Notes: generated by a model not told the origin, from the letters alone. A DNA stretch of 31,613 bases from CAYVAP01 sp964343195 (GCA_964343195.1 CAYFIR010000076.1:1-31613); one strand, 5' to 3'. Shown: positions 1 to 7,767, counted from the stretch's first letter. Numbers and translations: made by a program.

Positions 1-40
1 TAGTTCGTAGTTCGTAGTTCGTAGTTCGTAGTTCGTAGTT
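1..40. repeat. Heptanucleotide tandem repeat, AGTTCG type
   Basis: Nearly six copies of the 7-bp unit TAGTTCG run from the left edge of the window, so the array may extend further left. The last copy decays to TAGTTGG. Degenerate relatives with the same period occur at 4599-4675 and, on the other strand, at 20414-20448. No reading frame is disturbed, since the array lies downstream of the thymidine kinase gene. Confidence 0.9.
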
Positions 41-80
41 GGGTACTAGCCTGATCCTTATTGGGTTACAAAGATTTCAC

Positions 81-125
81 TTTATACCTTATACCCTATA
101 TACCCTTATACTCATACCCTTATAG
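81..125. repeat. Degenerate heptad repeat, TTATACC type
   Basis: This A/T- and C-rich run is built from TTATACC, CTATATA and CCCTTAT units in a 7-bp register, with one near-perfect 14-bp period (CCCTTAT ACTCATA CCCTTAT). Similar runs occur at 7768-7803 and 27601-27632. All three are intergenic. The sequence between this run and the thymidine kinase stop shows no gene or clear terminator. Confidence 0.6.
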
Positions 126-186
126 ATAGCAATAGTACCTTACTCCCCTCATACACCTTCGCCTTCTCCTCGCCTAAAATAGTAAG

Positions 187-759
187 CTAAGGCATTTTTT
201 CGAAAAAACAGCGGCGGCAGCGAGGTTCATAGCGGTCTTTTTCTCCCAAAACCACCGTTCCTTCTTCGGCAGAAAGGCGATAGGAGTAATTTGCGAGGCT
301 TCCGCAGACCTGACAAATGGCGTGTACCTTGGTGACAAACTCCGCCTGAGCCAACAACGCTGGCATGGGCCCAAAAGGCTGACCGCGAAAATCCATGTCC
401 AGGCCCGCGACGATCACCCTGGTGCCTCTGTTGGCGAGCTTTCGCACTACGGGCACAATCTCCGGGTCAAAAAACTGGGCTTCATCGACTCCTACTACCT
501 GTACGTTGCCGGCCAATAACAAAATCTGATCTGCCGTGCTTACCGGTGTAGAGTGAATGGAGTTCTGATCATGGGACACTACCTCCACCTCATCGTATCG
601 GGTATCGACGCTGGGTTTGAATATTTCGACAGACTGATTGGCAATCTGAGCCCGACGCATGCGCCGGATCAACTCTTCGGTTTTTCCCGAAAACATGCTG
701 CCACAAATCACTTCCACCCAGCCGGATTTCTGATTGGCAGAGTTTACTTCTATAAACAT
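187..759 (-). CDS. tdk: Thymidine kinase
   Basis: This is a type II thymidine kinase, which transfers the ATP gamma-phosphate to thymidine in the cytoplasmic pyrimidine salvage pathway. The 190-residue product has the usual family length. It shows the Walker A loop GSMFSGKT at residues 20-27, the Walker B-like DEAQFF at 92-97, and the GLDMDFRGQPFGPM segment at 119-132. The structural zinc site is formed by two Cys pairs (C149/C152 and C181/C184), and the thymidine-binding YxYR-like region lies in the lasso loop around residues 158-161. The ATG at 757-759 fits the family start. There is no Shine-Dalgarno-like sequence, as is usual in Bacteroidota. A candidate promoter lies at 792-824. The gene stands alone and diverges from the phosphodiesterase fusion gene. 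Confidence 0.97.
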   Translation of the reverse strand: MFIEVNSANQKSGWVEVICGSMFSGKTEELIRRMRRAQIANQSVEIFKPSVDTRYDEVEVVSHDQNSIHSTPVSTADQILLLAGNVQVVGVDEAQFFDPEIVPVVRKLANRGTRVIVAGLDMDFRGQPFGPMPALLAQAEFVTKVHAICQVCGSLANYSYRLSAEEGTVVLGEKDRYEPRCRRCFFEKMP

Positions 760-1079
760 GATAAAGGCTTTGGTTAGGTGTCCCAGGGGAGCTAAGTTAC
801 GCCAACAAAACCAGCATCTACAAAGTCTTATTAGGGTTATTCTTCTTTATCTTTAGAGGGAGTATCTGAAATGATCCTGTTTCCCTCCATTTTTCCTTTT
901 GCGAAAAACAGACTGATTATTCATTTTTCGAAAGTCCAATTCACCCTATATATATGCCGTTTACGAGGCCAGAATGACGGAAAAGAGAATAAGACACGGC
1001 ACAAATACTTTTCTTCCTGTAATTTATGACTTGATTGAGCTCACAGAAACCTCTTTCTCTATTATTACAACCAGCCATT
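760..1079. other. Intergenic region between divergent genes
   Basis: About 320 bp separate the divergent thymidine kinase and phosphodiesterase genes. Apart from the minus-strand promoter candidate near 792-824 I see nothing convincing. The plus-strand side contains A/T-rich stretches but no clear TTTG / TAnnTTTG pair. Short open frames here have no recognisable domain and overlap the signal-peptide region in another frame. Confidence 0.6.
792..824 (-). promoter_or_regulatory. Candidate Bacteroidota promoter of tdk
   Basis: Read on the minus strand, TTTG (821-824) is followed after 21 bp by TAACTTAG (792-799). This matches the Bacteroidota -33 TTTG / -7 TAnnTTTG pattern with one mismatch. 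It would place the transcript start about 25 nt before the ATG at 759. This is a sequence match only. Confidence 0.4.
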
Positions 1080-2657
1080 ATGCTACGTTTAGCCTCTGTA
1101 GTTTTCGCCATCGGGATGTTAGTACCTGCAGTCTTTGCACAGGAACTCATAGAGCCTGCCCTGCGGGTCATGAGTTTTAACATTCGGTATAATAACCCCA
1201 ATGATGGCGCCAATGCCTGGCCCAAAAGGGTTTCGCTGGTAGAGAGTGTCATTCGATATCACGAAGCAGACATCATCGGCCTGCAGGAAGCGCTGCCAGA
1301 GCAAATTGAGGACCTGACCAAGATGTTGCCAGACTTTGATTACATCGGCGTAGGCAGAGAGGCGAATGGCCGGGGAGAGTTTTCTGCTATCTTTTATCGC
1401 CGGAGCCGCATGCAGGTGCTGGACGAAGGCACCTTTTGGCTTTCTGCAACTCCGGATGAGCCGTCCAAGGGCTGGGATGCTTCCCTCAATCGCATCGTGA
1501 CCTGGGGACGATTCGAAGATCTGTACACGGGCAAAACATTTTACCACTTTAACACGCACTTTGATCACCGGGGCCAACTGGCCCGGAAAAATAGTTCAGA
1601 GCTGCTGATCCGTCGCATTGAGCTTGAGAACATGGAACAGGATCCTGTCCTGGTCACCGGCGACTTCAATGCAACTCCTGAGGATGAACCCATCCTGGTT
1701 CTCACCGATCCCAATCAGCCCATGCGACTCACTGATGGCATGGACGCATCAGTTTCGGCTCCACATGGCCCACGGGGAACCTGGACAGGATGGGAGATCG
1801 CAGGCGACCCGGATCGACGCATTGATTATGTGTTCGTTCGCCATGACGTGACAGTGCTGCGCTATGCCCACATTTCTGATTCATGGGCCGGACGCTTCCC
1901 CTCAGATCACCTGCCCGTGCTGGCAGAGGTGCTGCTCAGTTCCCCCGAAGTGCTCCCCAATGCACATGCGCACAACGACTACCACCAACCACAGCCTCTT
2001 ACAGGAGCACTCAGTCACGGATTCAACAGCGTAGAGGTAGATATCTGGCACCAGGGGCACCAGTTGGTGGTCACCCATAACCATCCTCGTGGCAGAGGAA
2101 GCCTTCCCACCCTGGACCAACTGTATCTGGCCCCTTTGGCCAGGAGGGTGCAGGCCTACCAGGGCCGGGTTTATCCCCATTATCAGGCTCCCTTTTTCCT
2201 GATGATCGACTGCAAAAACTGGGACGAAAACACCTACCGAGCCTTGAGGGCAAGCCTCGCTCCCTATAGATGGATGCTCGAAGGCGCCAATCCCGCTTTG
2301 GTCATTTTCCTTTCAGGATCGCGAAACGTAGCGGACGTGCTAAATGATCCGGATCGATTCATGGCCATCGACGGCCGCCCCGAACATCTTGGCCAAAATT
2401 TCTCTTCCACTGCTATGCCAGTCATTTCACAGCGATACTCCAAAGTCATCACCTGGCGCGGCATCGGAAATATCACAGATGAGGAAAAAGCAGCCTTGCG
2501 CCGACTCGTCACCCTCACCCATGCAGAAGGGAAAAAACTCCGCCTTTGGGGCTCTCCTGACAATGAGGAGGTCTGGAATCTACTTCGAGAGGTTGGAGTA
2601 GACTACATCAACACCGACATGCAAGCTGAATTGAGGAGCTATTTACTGGGTCAATGA
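1080..2657 (+). CDS. Exported EEP-domain / GDPD-like phosphodiesterase fusion
   Basis: The product has a signal peptide (about residues 1-20, ending VFAQ) and two hydrolase domains. Residues about 26-287 form an endonuclease/exonuclease/phosphatase domain. It shows N34, E70 (GLQEA), H160 (FNTHFDH), D195/N197 (TGDFNATPED), D249 (RIDYVFV) and D276/H277 (SDHLPV), so all canonical metal and catalytic positions are present. Residues about 293-523 resemble the PI-PLC-like/GDPD superfamily: HAHNDY at 296-301, E319 and D321 (VEVDIW), and H333 (VTHN). The likely role is hydrolysis of phosphodiesters or sugar/lipid phosphates outside the cytoplasm; the substrate is unknown. I chose the ATG at 1080 over an in-frame TTG at 1035 because it directly precedes the signal peptide. 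The stop overlaps the convergent propeller gene by 7 bp. Confidence 0.88.
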   Translation: MLRLASVVFAIGMLVPAVFAQELIEPALRVMSFNIRYNNPNDGANAWPKRVSLVESVIRYHEADIIGLQEALPEQIEDLTKMLPDFDYIGVGREANGRGEFSAIFYRRSRMQVLDEGTFWLSATPDEPSKGWDASLNRIVTWGRFEDLYTGKTFYHFNTHFDHRGQLARKNSSELLIRRIELENMEQDPVLVTGDFNATPEDEPILVLTDPNQPMRLTDGMDASVSAPHGPRGTWTGWEIAGDPDRRIDYVFVRHDVTVLRYAHISDSWAGRFPSDHLPVLAEVLLSSPEVLPNAHAHNDYHQPQPLTGALSHGFNSVEVDIWHQGHQLVVTHNHPRGRGSLPTLDQLYLAPLARRVQAYQGRVYPHYQAPFFLMIDCKNWDENTYRALRASLAPYRWMLEGANPALVIFLSGSRNVADVLNDPDRFMAIDGRPEHLGQNFSSTAMPVISQRYSKVITWRGIGNITDEEKAALRRLVTLTHAEGKKLRLWGSPDNEEVWNLLREVGVDYINTDMQAELRSYLLGQ

Positions 2658-3529
2658 GTAGGGATGATCCAGGCTGGCTCCCCATGATAGGCATCAGCCG
2701 TGGTTACCTTCCGAACCCCGCTGCCATCTGGCCGCATAAGGTAAATCTGGTCGCCATCCTCTCGGGTGGAGTGAAATGCGATCCACCTTCCATCGGGTGA
2801 CCAGGACAATTCTACATCGTTGTATACCTGATCGGTAATTCGGGTAATGTTGCCCGTCGCCAGATCCAGCATGAATACATCATTTCGATCAGGCTGGCCC
2901 TCCTCGTAATACTGAACGGTATAGGCAATTTGCTTACCGTCAGGTGACCAGGTACAGTACTTTTGCTGAACCTCATCGTGGGTAAGCTGCTGACAAATTC
3001 CTTCCTCCAAATCGTAGAGAAAAAGCTCCGCATCCCCATCCCGATTGCTCAAAAACAAAATGGAACGACCATCCGGCGACCACAGCGGTCGGTTATTGTA
3101 AGAGGGGTGATCGGTAACCTTGAGGGTGTCGCCCCCATCCGGATTGCACATAACAATCTGCTTCGTATCCCCGTCATCTGCCGCAATGGTAACAAGCACG
3201 CTTTGACCATCCGGGCTAAGGATGTATTCTTCAAAGTTTCCAAAATCATACTCAAGCTCAGTGCCATCAGAAGCCATAAGACCCAGCGAAAAGTTATCCG
3301 AGGTATCGGTTCGGTTATAGATCATCGCCTTTAATGCGGGATTGAATTGGGGTCCCCAGTCCCAACCGGGGTTTGTAGTCAGTCGACGTTCAGTTTCTGT
3401 CTCCAGATCAAAGGCAAAGATGTCAAACCCTTCCCCTAGACTGGAAATATAAACCAGTTGGGGAGGCAGTTGAGCCAGCGAAAAAATGGCCGAGAGCAAA
3501 AGTGGAAGAAGGAGGAGAACGGAGCGCAT
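2651..3529 (-). CDS. Exported TolB-like beta-propeller protein
   Basis: This 292-residue protein begins with a signal peptide (about residues 1-19, cleavage after SLAQ). It then consists almost entirely of WD40-like/PD40 propeller blades. Each blade carries variants of the motif WSPDGRxI: LSPDGQSVL, WSPDGRSILF, WSPDGKQIAY and WSPDGRWIAF, with linkers such as SNRDGDAELFLYDL. This is the repeat type of TolB and related DPP-IV N-terminal domains. No peptidase or OmpA domain follows, so it is probably a stand-alone periplasmic or surface binding propeller and not TolB itself, which is longer and sits beside pal. It lies 75 bp downstream of the LegB-like gene on the same strand and could be cotranscribed with it. 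Its ligand cannot be told from the sequence. Confidence 0.85.
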   Translation of the reverse strand: MRSVLLLLPLLLSAIFSLAQLPPQLVYISSLGEGFDIFAFDLETETERRLTTNPGWDWGPQFNPALKAMIYNRTDTSDNFSLGLMASDGTELEYDFGNFEEYILSPDGQSVLVTIAADDGDTKQIVMCNPDGGDTLKVTDHPSYNNRPLWSPDGRSILFLSNRDGDAELFLYDLEEGICQQLTHDEVQQKYCTWSPDGKQIAYTVQYYEEGQPDRNDVFMLDLATGNITRITDQVYNDVELSWSPDGRWIAFHSTREDGDQIYLMRPDGSGVRKVTTADAYHGEPAWIIPTH

Positions 3530-3604
3530 GGATCAGATTTTGAGTAGACAAAGTCGATCTTCAGGCAATATGTTCTGGCGCAAGGGCAAAATTCGCAGGA
3601 ATAC

Positions 3605-4588
3605 CTACACCTGATAGCGGCTCCCATCCTGCCACCTGTCAGGATGCTGCCGGTACCATTCTATTGTTTTGGCAAGGCCGGATGAAAGGTCAAACCGAGG
3701 CTCCCAATTCGTTAGTTCTTTCAGGCGACTTGCGTCCCCACAGAGTCGCTGCACTTCGCTTTTTGGAGGGCGAATGCGCTCGGGATCAGCCACAATAGGT
3801 GTTCCTGGCCGAATTTGATCAATCAGGGTATCCGCGACCTGCTGCATGGACACTTCAGCCCCCGTCGCTACATTCACCACGGTGCCGGGAGAAAGTGCTG
3901 CCTCCGCGATCGCCTGATAAGCACGGACATTGTCTTCCACAAAGAGCAAATCGCGCGTAGGTCGCAGGTCCCCAAGCTTCAGCGAATCTGCCCCGCTCAG
4001 GAGTTGGGTGATGATGGTCGGGATAATGGCCCGATTTGACTGCCTTGGGCCGTAGGTATTGAAGGGGCGCACTACCGTGACCGGAACTTCAAAACTGTGG
4101 GCATAGGAAATTGCCAGGCTGTCAGCGCCGATCTTTGAAGCGCTATAGGGCGACTGAGGTTGCAGGGGATGTTTTTCATCGATGGGCACATACTGAGCGG
4201 AGCCATACACCTCGGAAGTACTGGTAATCAGCACCTTGCTACAGCCAGTAGTACGCGCTGCTTCGAGCAGATTCAGGGTCCCCTTGACATTGGTGTCGAT
4301 ATAGCTTTCCGGGGCACGGTAGCTGTAGGGAATGCCGATCAGGGCGGCAAGGTGCATGATCCATTCGCAATCCTGGGCGAGGTTGCGCATCAGGGTCCCG
4401 TCCCGAATGTCGCCAGTCACTATTTCGAGTTCGCTCCTGATCTGCTCGTCCAGGGAATCGAGCCATCCGTTTTGCCCAAAAGAATTGTACCAGACCAGCG
4501 CCCGTACCTGATGCCCCTGATGAACCAGGTATTCACAAAGGTGAGAACCAATGAAGCCGTCGGCACCGGTAACCAGGATCTTTGGCAT
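3605..4588 (-). CDS. LegB-type NAD-dependent nucleotide-sugar 4,6-dehydratase
   Basis: This is an extended short-chain dehydrogenase/reductase of 327 residues. It has the Rossmann motif GADGFIG at 8-14, the STSEVYG motif at 123-129 and the catalytic YSASK at 148-152. The line IPYSYRAPESY and the segment RPFNTYGPRQSNRAIIP resemble the LegB branch, GDP- or UDP-GlcNAc 4,6-dehydratases of legionaminic or related nonulosonic and amino-sugar pathways. That subfamily call rests on remembered similarity. No aminotransferase, NeuB-like synthase or cytidylyltransferase lies nearby, so the final sugar is open. It could instead be a different GlcNAc-4,6-dehydratase or epimerase. The ATG at 4586-4588 places the Rossmann strand at the very N-terminus, as expected. 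Confidence 0.85.
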   Translation of the reverse strand: MPKILVTGADGFIGSHLCEYLVHQGHQVRALVWYNSFGQNGWLDSLDEQIRSELEIVTGDIRDGTLMRNLAQDCEWIMHLAALIGIPYSYRAPESYIDTNVKGTLNLLEAARTTGCSKVLITSTSEVYGSAQYVPIDEKHPLQPQSPYSASKIGADSLAISYAHSFEVPVTVVRPFNTYGPRQSNRAIIPTIITQLLSGADSLKLGDLRPTRDLLFVEDNVRAYQAIAEAALSPGTVVNVATGAEVSMQQVADTLIDQIRPGTPIVADPERIRPPKSEVQRLCGDASRLKELTNWEPRFDLSSGLAKTIEWYRQHPDRWQDGSRYQV

Positions 4589-4598
4589 AGGAGGAGGG

Positions 4599-4675
4599 GT
4601 TGAAGTTGGGAGTTCGGAGTTCGAAGTTGGGAGTTCGCTGCGCTCAACGGGGTTTGGAGTTCGGGGTTCTGCGGG
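4599..4675. repeat. Degenerate heptad repeat, AGTTCG type
   Basis: Between the divergent LegB-like and PKD genes lies a run of 7-bp units such as GAGTTCG, GGAGTTC and AAGTTGG. It is interrupted by CTGCGCTCAACGGGG and resumes as TTTGGAGTTCGGGGTTC. It belongs with the arrays at 1-40 and 20414-20448. Confidence 0.75.
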
Positions 4676-4768
4676 CTTGCTGTTGGAGGGTAAAAGTAAG
4701 TCGGATGGAATGATAACAAAGCATGCGACAAAATGAAATACCTTCTACAAACTCGCTTCAAAATAGAT

Positions 4769-4785
4769 ATATTCGAAGCGAATAT
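4769..4785. promoter_or_regulatory. Inverted repeat upstream of the PKD gene
   Basis: ATATTCG at 4769-4775 and CGAATAT at 4779-4785 form a perfect 7-bp inverted repeat around AAG, ending 26 bp before the ATG. It could be an operator or a short 5' leader hairpin. It overlaps an A/T-rich stretch that may itself be promoter DNA. Confidence 0.35.
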
Positions 4786-4811
4786 CTGAATCCTTACCTA
4801 GCCACCTCCTC

Positions 4812-6659
4812 ATGCAACGCATTATTTCTCTGCTATTGCTGTCTCTGACAGCTGCTTCCCTCACCGCTCAGGTTTCCTACCCTGGCAGTGACTATGCCGT
4901 TCCCGGAGATACCTTTGTGTACTCTTCGGCTGACTTTACCCTGGCGGATTTTACCACTACTGGGGCTTCTTTTAACTGGAATTATGCAAGCCTCTCGCCA
5001 TCCGATCAGCAGGTTCTCGAGTTTACCGACCCGGATAATGCTGGTTATGAATCGTCGTGGATCACCCAGTGTGTATTCTCAGGCGGCAATCCCTTTTCCT
5101 GTCCGGGCCTCTGGGACGACTTCACCAACCTCTCTCTTCCATCGCTGGAAGAAAACGCGGGATTACTGGCTTTTTTGCCGATTCCCATTGAAGACTGGAC
5201 CCGGCATTTCAAAGCATCTGGAAGCGAAGTATCTGAGGTAATGCTGGGGGTGGGTATTGGCGGAGCCATTACGCTGCCGTTTATTGTAGAATTCGAAGTT
5301 CCAGACACGATGCTACGATTTCCTCTTACCTATCAGCAGGTGGACAGCGCTGCCAGTAGCTGGGGGGTGGATCTGAGTGCTACTGGACAGGGGATCAAGT
5401 TTTTCCGGGAGCAGACCCGCTACAACGAAGTCCAGGGTTGGGGCACCCTGGTCACCCCCTATGACAGTTTTCCCGATGTCCTCAAGGTCAGAACTGAAAT
5501 ACAACGCAGCGACTCCATCGAACTGAATGATACGACCATCGTCCTGCCAACACAGTTGGTGGAATATAGCTGGTATGCACCCGGCTTTGGGCAGCCAGTC
5601 CTGCGGGCACAGGGCAACATCGTTGCTGGGCTGGAAGTGATCTCTCAGGTACAATACATCGACACCCTGCGTTGCCTGACTCCTGAGGTTTCCTTTCTGC
5701 CCCTTCCCAATCCGGTTATCCTAAATGGAGATGGAGAAGGCAATGTGACCTTTTTTAACACCAGCGGCGCGACAGACTCGGTCAGCTGGGATTTTGGAGA
5801 TGGCACTTTTTCCGGGTTGAATTCGCCCCAACACACCTACACCGCCAATGGCACCTATCAGGTAACCCTTATTGGATGCAACACCGTATGTGACCCACTC
5901 GAATGCGACACCTTTACCCTGCCCATTCTTGTGATCGACACTACCATCGCCAATGCCGTTTTTGAAACGCTGAGAGATACAGTTTGTGCTGGTGACAGCC
6001 TGGACTTCATCAATCTATCCACGTTTTCGAATGGCTTTTCCTGGAATTTTGGGGACGGCAACACGAGCACAGAGCGAAATCCTTCCCATGCCTTCTCAGC
6101 CGAGGGAAGCTATGAGGTACAGCTTATCGCGTTTAACACCGGGGCCAATGATACCGCCACACAGGAAATTTATGTAAAAGAAGCACCTGGCATCACGTTG
6201 ACACCTGATACGACGATGATGCGGGGGGATAGCCTTACGCTAACAGCGACGCTGAGCGGCAGCTATGCCAGCTATTACTGGGAACCAGAGCTGGGCCAAA
6301 CTCTCACTCCCCGTATTAGTCCGGATTCTACTACTACCTATATGATTTTCGCAGAAAATGAATGCGGAAATGACTCCGCCCTGGTAACGGTAAGCGTCAC
6401 CAGAAACACCGGAATTGCCACCATCGAAGGCGAAATCATGGTGTATCCCAATCCGTCTGCGGGACTGTTCCGGGTAGAGTTTCCGACGCCATCAGCTAGG
6501 CAGTGGCAGGTATTTGATGCTTCCGGAAAACTGGTGGGCAGGGGACAGAACTCCCAGGAAGCCTTTGAAATTGACCTTAGCCCTCTTCCTTCCGGTCTCT
6601 ACAGCCTCCTGGTCAATGAGGACAAAGGCTATCACCAACAGATCCTGATCCGTCAATAA
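4812..6659 (+). CDS. T9SS-secreted PKD-domain surface protein
   Basis: This 615-residue exported protein starts with a signal peptide (about 1-19, SLTAQ). Residues about 20-290 form an unassigned N-terminal region rich in beta-strand-like sequence. Two PKD domains follow at about 291-375 and 378-456, each with the hallmark W(D/N)FGDG motif (326-331 and 411-416). An Ig-like segment spans about 460-530. The C-terminus (about 537-615) is a type A T9SS sorting domain with YPNPSAG at 545-551, LSPLPSGLYSL and a basic end. It should cross the outer membrane through the gliding/PorSS apparatus and be attached to the surface or released. PKD domains commonly mediate polymer or protein contact, but no enzyme domain is visible. 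The next gene begins 7 bp after its stop, which suggests cotranscription. Confidence 0.88.
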   Translation: MQRIISLLLLSLTAASLTAQVSYPGSDYAVPGDTFVYSSADFTLADFTTTGASFNWNYASLSPSDQQVLEFTDPDNAGYESSWITQCVFSGGNPFSCPGLWDDFTNLSLPSLEENAGLLAFLPIPIEDWTRHFKASGSEVSEVMLGVGIGGAITLPFIVEFEVPDTMLRFPLTYQQVDSAASSWGVDLSATGQGIKFFREQTRYNEVQGWGTLVTPYDSFPDVLKVRTEIQRSDSIELNDTTIVLPTQLVEYSWYAPGFGQPVLRAQGNIVAGLEVISQVQYIDTLRCLTPEVSFLPLPNPVILNGDGEGNVTFFNTSGATDSVSWDFGDGTFSGLNSPQHTYTANGTYQVTLIGCNTVCDPLECDTFTLPILVIDTTIANAVFETLRDTVCAGDSLDFINLSTFSNGFSWNFGDGNTSTERNPSHAFSAEGSYEVQLIAFNTGANDTATQEIYVKEAPGITLTPDTTMMRGDSLTLTATLSGSYASYYWEPELGQTLTPRISPDSTTTYMIFAENECGNDSALVTVSVTRNTGIATIEGEIMVYPNPSAGLFRVEFPTPSARQWQVFDASGKLVGRGQNSQEAFEIDLSPLPSGLYSLLVNEDKGYHQQILIRQ

Positions 6660-6666
6660 TTTCCCT

Positions 6667-7626
6667 ATGCGCGAGGCTTTTCTAAAGATCCTGAAGTACT
6701 TCCCGTCCTACTGGCGGGAAGAATTCAAGTGGGGGTACTACCTATCTGTCCTGGCCATGTTGGGCATATTTGCGGGGCTGAATTACTACCTCCTCCCTGA
6801 TGTAACAATTGAGCGATGGATCACCCGTCGGTACTATGGCGAGTTTGAATGCATGTGGTGGTATCTGGGATTCTATGGAATCCCCTACTACCTGACGGTG
6901 GTACTCTATTCAGTGTTTCATGACAAATGGGACATCCTGCGCAATCGGCAATTCTGGTTGCGAAGCCTGTTTGGGCTGCTGGTGATCAGCATGGATGCCA
7001 GCTTTTCATGGTATCAGCATCTGTTACAGGACATCGACGGCTATGCCAACCGTTATGTCTGGTTCAAGTACATCGGGAACTTCTACAGCACCATTACCAT
7101 CGGGTTGGCTTTCTGGCTGTACTGGTATGTTCGCGACCGCAAGTACATCGACAGCTTCTACGGCCTGACGCGACGCGGATTTGACTGGCGCCCCTATGCC
7201 GTCCTGATGGCTTTGATGGTGCCCCTGGTGGTTACAGCGGCCTTCACGAGTGGGTTCCTCAACTACTACCCTACCCTGAAGTTGCAATATGCCGAACGCT
7301 TTGACCTGCTCCCCACCTGGGCCACTATGGCCATCTATGAATTTGTCTATGCATTTGACTTTATCTGGACAGAGGTGGCCTTTCGGGGCTTTTTTGTGAT
7401 TGCGATGGCAAAGGTCATGGGCGGGGCCGCCATCGTGCCGATGTGTTCGATCTATGAATTCCGGCACTTCGCCAAACCATTGGGGGAAGCCATCAGCTCG
7501 ATCTTTGGGGGCTATATCCTCGGAGTCATCGCCCTCAAGAGCCGCAACATCCTCGGCGGGGTGTGGATTCACATGGGGATCGCGCTGCTGATGGAGCTGG
7601 TGTCGATATTGATCAAGGGATTTTGA
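6667..7626 (+). CDS. CPBP-like (ABI/CAAX protease family) membrane protein, probably degenerate
   Basis: This 319-residue protein is very hydrophobic, with about seven or eight membrane segments (for example near 23-42, 66-84, 97-112, 138-156, 178-198, 222-248 and 276-291). The C-terminal third resembles the CPBP intramembrane protease family: TEVAFRGFF at 235-243, EFRHF at 264-268 and HMGIALLME at 302-310. The family motif EExxxR is changed to TExxxR, so the first, catalytic glutamate is Thr235. The last motif HxxxN/D is H302 followed by A306. The His in the middle motif (H267) remains. It is therefore probably not an active CPBP peptidase, although it may retain a binding or scaffold role. 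It starts 7 bp after the PKD gene stop and is probably in the same transcript. Confidence 0.65.
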   Translation: MREAFLKILKYFPSYWREEFKWGYYLSVLAMLGIFAGLNYYLLPDVTIERWITRRYYGEFECMWWYLGFYGIPYYLTVVLYSVFHDKWDILRNRQFWLRSLFGLLVISMDASFSWYQHLLQDIDGYANRYVWFKYIGNFYSTITIGLAFWLYWYVRDRKYIDSFYGLTRRGFDWRPYAVLMALMVPLVVTAAFTSGFLNYYPTLKLQYAERFDLLPTWATMAIYEFVYAFDFIWTEVAFRGFFVIAMAKVMGGAAIVPMCSIYEFRHFAKPLGEAISSIFGGYILGVIALKSRNILGGVWIHMGIALLMELVSILIKGF

Positions 7627-7664
7627 GATGTTGGGAGGTTGAGATAGTGAGATTTTGAGAGGCG
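7622..7664. repeat. Low-complexity run of TTGAGAT-like units
   Basis: Directly at the end of the CPBP-like gene is a G/T/A-only stretch (TTGAGATG, TTGGGAG, GTTGAGA, TAGTGAG, ATTTTGAGAG). It can be laid out in a 7-bp register but is more degenerate than the other arrays. A 6-bp hairpin (TCCCGA / TCGGGA, 7669-7683) follows and may act as a weak transcript end. Confidence 0.5.
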
Positions 7665-7767
7665 AGACTCCCGATTCTCGGGACAGGCTGCCTTTGCTGT
7701 GAGAGGTCAGAAGTCAGACCGCGATGCTGTCAGAATCTCACAAGACAGGGTGAGCTGAGAAGCGCCC

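Noticed and set aside
1..40. CRISPR-like array at the left edge
   Set aside because: The unit is only 7 bp with no spacers, so it is a simple tandem repeat; no cas genes are present anywhere in the window.
1035..1079. TTG start giving a longer phosphodiesterase fusion protein
   Set aside because: The ATG at 1080 starts exactly at a normal signal peptide; the added residues would precede it without purpose.
2651..3529. Calling the propeller protein TolB
   Set aside because: It lacks the TolB N-terminal domain and the tol-pal neighbourhood; only the propeller repeats are shared.
7024..7572. A 182-codon open frame on the minus strand inside the CPBP-like gene
   Set aside because: It is antisense to a gene with clear membrane segments and family motifs, and it has no domain of its own; the composition (many Asp, Gly, His) is that of a shadow frame.
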